Assembly (NCBI RefSeq): GCF_025698545.1
Contig: NC_068571.1
Span: 45,479,733 to 45,543,732 of the forward strand
Direction: 5' to 3'
Source: Gossypium raimondii
Lineage: Eukaryota; Streptophyta; Magnoliopsida; Malvales; Malvaceae
DNA length: 64,000 bases
Under the pieces are notes generated by a model that was not told the origin of the DNA, ran no database searches, and saw nothing but the letters and a program-made list of their open reading frames with translations. The position numbers and the translations under genes are program-made. Of this stretch, positions 60,308-64,000 are shown one piece after another; within the stretch, counting starts at the first letter, position 1, and the number at the start of each line of letters is the position of its first letter.

Positions 60308-60842
60308 TCTAATTGAGCTTGTGAGCCTGTGATGGGTAATGACCGAGGCTCCATACTAACCTTAGTAGGTGACAGTATGGACAATTCGAGTACCTTTCTA
60401 GAACCAAAACCACATATAGTGAACCGTACGAGCCACCAAATTAGAGCCATGCCGAACCTCTGTCCGTTTGATAGTTACCAAAATAAGTACACGAGAGAAA
60501 CGCCTCTTACCTTTTATTTCTTTTACATTTACACTTATTTGCAAATGAATTGAGTCTGTTTAATAAATTGGGCCGGATAGATTGTCTGATGGTATGTGGG
60601 GTAGGTTTCTTGTAAAGCATGTTGGGGCAAAAAAAATGTGGGTCTGTTCCACCAAATTGCATGATTGAATAGCTTAATTTGTTAAATTTTCCATAGTCTT
60701 TATTTTTCTTTTTCCTTCTATTTATATCTGTTGTGATCTCTAACCAAGGTTATTTGTTCTTCATTTTATTTTTCATCATGCATCGTAGACATCTCATTAG
60801 GAAGGTGTTGATTAGAGATTGATTGCCAAAAATTAGTTTCTG

Positions 60843-62875
60843 ATGGAGGAGTCAATTACACGAGTAACCGAGAAAAATACTGTAGTCCGAGATTGGTCTT
60901 TGAGAACTCAAAAAGCGAAAGGGGACAGTTTAAAGGAAGGATACATCTCTGATCTTCTCGAGCGTGTGACCTCGAATGTGCGTCAGAATGATCTTGAAGA
61001 CTTGACAATGATTTGGAGACAGTGAGACTCATATATTAGAAGCATCTTCACTGGAAAATATGGGGATATAGCTCACTTGATGGCAATCAATGTGAATAAG
61101 CAATTGATTCAAGCCATGGTTCGATTTTGGGACCCGGCCTATCAGTGTTTCACTTTCAATCAAGAAGATATGACTCCGACCATAAAAGAGTATGCTGCCT
61201 TGCTTCGCATCGACAATGTGCAACTCAATAAGATATATGTGAAGGAGCCTAAACCAATGACCTTCAAGAAAAAGTTAATGAAGTTGACATGGATGACTGA
61301 TACATGGGCTGAAAAACAGATAAAGAAGAAGAATGAAGTCAGTTGTGTTCCATGGTTTTCTCTTCGAGAGTTAGTTCAAAATCATCCAGATACCTTGAGA
61401 AGGATAGATCTGTTTGCCTTGGCTATTTACGGACTGGTCGTCTTCCCGAAGGTTCTTGGGCATATTGAAGTTGCGGTTGTAGATTTTTTCGAAAAGTTAA
61501 GGCAAAGAATCAACTCGGTCCCAACCATCTTGGCTGAGACTTTTAGATCTCTAAATGCTTGTAGGAGAAAAGGGGAAGGACGTTTTATCGGATGCGCTCA
61601 GTTACTGAATGTTTGGATCTTTAGCCACTTTTGGAAGGTGGAGCGCACGCATTTCCACATGTTTTCAAAGACATTCGCTCCGTTGGAAGCACACATTGAA
61701 AAAGATTAGCCAAGGGATGTCACTGAACAACATTGGGTCTCGGTTTTTCAGAACCTTCGTGCTGAAGATATAACTTGGAGAGCACATTGGATTCGTCCCT
61801 CTGTCTTGTTATACAAGTGTGAGAACCAAGACTGGGTGCCTTTGATAGGATTATGAGGAGGAGTTGGATATGCTCCGTTGATGGTTCAGAGACAGTTTGC
61901 TTCGCGGCAGTTTGTACCAGTTACTGATGGATTGGCACAATCGGAGTTTGTTTTTACGGGTGAGGGTTACATGAAAAGGGTGCGAGATACTGCGAATTCT
62001 TGGAGGCAAATCTACCTAATGGAATTGGCTCTCTATGTTGATACTATCACTGTAGACTATGATATATGGAGGCAACGACGAGTGAAAAGTCAAATAACCC
62101 CGCCAATTGATGAAGCTTGCCAGAATCCGTTCTCAGAGGAAATCACATCCGAGTTAGAAATTGCAAGACATGAATTTAAACGTGAAAAAGCCAAACTGTT
62201 GCGAGATATTAGTTCTCTCCAGGAGGAAAACTACCAGCTGAAGATTGATGTTGAAATTGAAAAATCCAGAACCGAGAAAGTCCAAAAAGAAGTTGAAGTT
62301 ACGAGAAATGATTTAAGGGACCTTCATTTGGAAAACAATAAATTAAGAGGCAGTATAAGAAATAGTGGATTGGGCAAGTCATCAGCAGAATGGAAGGAAG
62401 AAATAAGCAACATTAAAGGTGGGATGGAGTTCTAGAAAGCAAAAGCAAAGAAGGAGGAGGAAAAAACTGCACGTACTATGATAGAGTTGAGGAAAAAAAT
62501 ATTGAGTTTGAAACCGTGTCTGCAAAATTAATGACTAGTCAGTCTAAACATCAAGAGCTGAGAGGAAAGATACGGGATTTAGAAAATGTGTTGCAAGCTC
62601 ATCAGCAACATTTGGATGATCTCCTAAGAGCCTTAAAAGAGAAGAATGGTCAGCATAATAGAGACATTCGTGCCTACGAAGGAGCCCTCCAAGAAAAGGA
62701 TATGCACATCGGCAATTTGATTAATGAAATTCGTAAGGCGACTATGCAAATAGTGCAATTATCAGATGAAACAGAAATCCTCAGTTTTCAATTCCCTCCA
62801 AGCCAAAGATCAAACATGTTGGAGTTCCTAGAACGCGTGAAGAAACAAGGCAATGTGGCCAGGGAATTTGTGTAA
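60843..62875 (+). pseudogene. Ogre/Tat-associated ORF (DUF7745-like, coiled-coil C-terminus), broken
   Basis: One frame runs from the ATG at 60843 to 62435, interrupted by stops at 61023, 61707, near 61855 and 62433. A shift near 62500 then leads to the piece 62516-62875. The N-terminal half has WDPAYQCFTFNQEDMTPTIK, EYAALLRI, LAIYGLVVFPKVLGH, ILAETFRSLNACRRKGEGRF and IGCAQLLNVWIFSHFWKVER. From memory this is a plant family (DUF7745) that is abundant in cotton and linked to retroelements. The C-terminal half is a long coiled coil rich in Glu, Lys and Gln. The function in the element is unknown. In the intact state it would precede gag-pol. Confidence 0.8.
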
Positions 62876-63500
62876 TGGGCTCTTTTGAGTAATGAAACGC
62901 CAAAATATGGGGCTATCTTGAAATCAACACCAAATTCTTGTATATTTATTATGACTAACATCAATTTGTTATCCGTTCATTCAAGCATTGCATGTACATA
63001 TCACCCTAACCATTCACCAAGGTTAGAACCGCACAATCCACAGTTGTGACACTATAAGTCTGGAATCACGTTATTCTTATAGAACGCATCTAAGAGCTAG
63101 AGATATGGATGCTGAACTCAACGAGAGTGATACAATTGAGGATGTTTCAATGATACACCCCTGTCCTCCAGGATATGTTTTGAACAATTGGACTTTTGTG
63201 GAACTCCTTGTAGTTTCTAAGTCCTCTCCAGAGTAATGCCCAATGTTAATTCTCCATTATTTTGTGTGTCCTTAAATAGTGGGATTCCTTTTGTAAGAGC
63301 TTATGTTTGCTCTTTATCATTTCAATGAACATCAATGAAGATGCATTTTGTCATGGTCTTTTTATTTCTATTAGCTTCGTAATTATCCTTTCTCTTCATA
63401 TCATCTTCCTACATGTATTTCATATCATTCCATAACATTTTGTGTGTTGATCCCAGTACTTTGATGCTCCTCTATAGTTTTCTTTCGCATTCACCTTTCA
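62876..63500. other. Element-internal non-coding gap
   Basis: Between the coiled-coil ORF and pol no gag zinc knuckle or protease (D-T/S-G) trace could be seen. That suggests an internal deletion or heavy decay. Confidence 0.5.
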
Positions 63501-64000
63501 GGTGCTCAGATGTCCATAGCATGAACAATTTCGTTACAAGTCCTGAAATCGATTTCGAGAAGGTTATTTGTTTAGGAGAATTCGAAGCTAAGGAAGATGC
63601 TGAAAATTGTGTCCCGCCTCCTGACTTACTGAGAATGGTTGAAAAAGAAAAGAAACATATTTTACCCCATCAAGAATATGTTGAGAAAGTGAACTTGGGA
63701 AGTGAAGAAAAGAAATAAGAAGTGAAGATTGAGATTTCCATTTCAGAGAACACCAAACAGAATTTGATCGTCTTGCTCCGTGAGTATAAGGATGTGTTTG
63801 CTTGGTCGTATCAGGACATGCCAGGGTTGAATAAGGATGTGGTGGTCCACAGACTCTCATTGAAACCAGAATGCAAGCCCGTTCAATAGAAGTTAAGAAG
63901 GATGAGACCTGAAATGCTGCTGAAGATAAAATAAGAAGTTAAGAAACAATATGATGCTGGCTTCTTACAGGTTTCTAAATATTCGGAATGGGTAGCAAAT
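63500..64000 (+). pseudogene. Ty3-type pol, start of reverse transcriptase, broken and cut by window end
   Basis: The frame reads SPEIDFEKVICLGEFE, LPHQEYVEKVNLGS, then YKDVFAWSYQDMPGL and VVVHRLSLKPECKPVQ, then KLRRMRPEML and DAGFLQVSKYSEWVAN. This is the linker and N-terminal RT region of plant Ty3 elements. In-frame stops at 63716, near 63886 and near 63930 make it dead. The catalytic YxDD lies beyond the window, if present. Confidence 0.9.

Overview
The window is plant nuclear DNA. It is AT-rich, has intron-split genes with GT/AG junctions, and is full of nested LTR retrotransposons and small inverted-repeat elements. The retroelement families, above all an Ogre/Tat-like element with a coiled-coil ORF ahead of pol and Athila-like and Tekay/Del-like LTRs, point to Malvaceae and most likely cotton (Gossypium). 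That assignment is from recognition, not from a search.

Five protein-coding genes look intact, and I resolved their exons by hand. From left to right: the mitochondrial ATP synthase gamma subunit (+, 9 exons, 7454-13049); plastid phosphoserine phosphatase of serine synthesis (+, 7 exons, 14800-18235); a POLAR-like membrane/coiled-coil protein (+, 3 exons, 27790-31569); a single-exon presenilin, the gamma-secretase catalytic subunit (-, 32011-33258); a mitochondrial-type glycine-rich RNA-binding protein (-, 4 coding exons, 38193-40377); and a secreted glycerophosphodiester phosphodiesterase (-, 8 exons, 43391-46808). That is six genes in all if the POLAR-like gene, whose family call is less certain, is counted as intact. 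They have unrelated functions, as is normal in plants.

The rest is repeat-derived. Positions 1-7300 hold a tandem array, an Athila-like LTR split by a solo LTR with a perfect 5-bp target duplication (CGAAT), a broken Athila-like gag and an RNase H-like fragment that ends about 150 bp before the ATP synthase gene's 5' leader. The 18.2-27.8 kb gap holds decayed Ty3-type gag pieces, a foldback element and LTR scraps. At 34.0-37.5 kb a decayed MULE transposase is joined directly to a broken NBS-LRR gene. Positions 47-50.7 kb are intergenic with foldback elements. From 50.7 kb to the end is a nested block: two copies of one Ogre-like LTR in inverted orientation flank a Copia fragment, whose LTR is itself split by a second solo LTR of the family seen at 2519-5285. 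The right-hand Ogre-like LTR starts an element that runs off the window.

The observations I find most worth following are RNA/DNA structures inside the retroelements. The two Tekay-like solo LTRs carry different minisatellites at the same place, and the units of each form short hairpins, with compensatory changes in one array. The Ogre-like leader carries two tandem stem-loops with a shared core that contains a palindrome. I saw no tRNA, rRNA or CRISPR.
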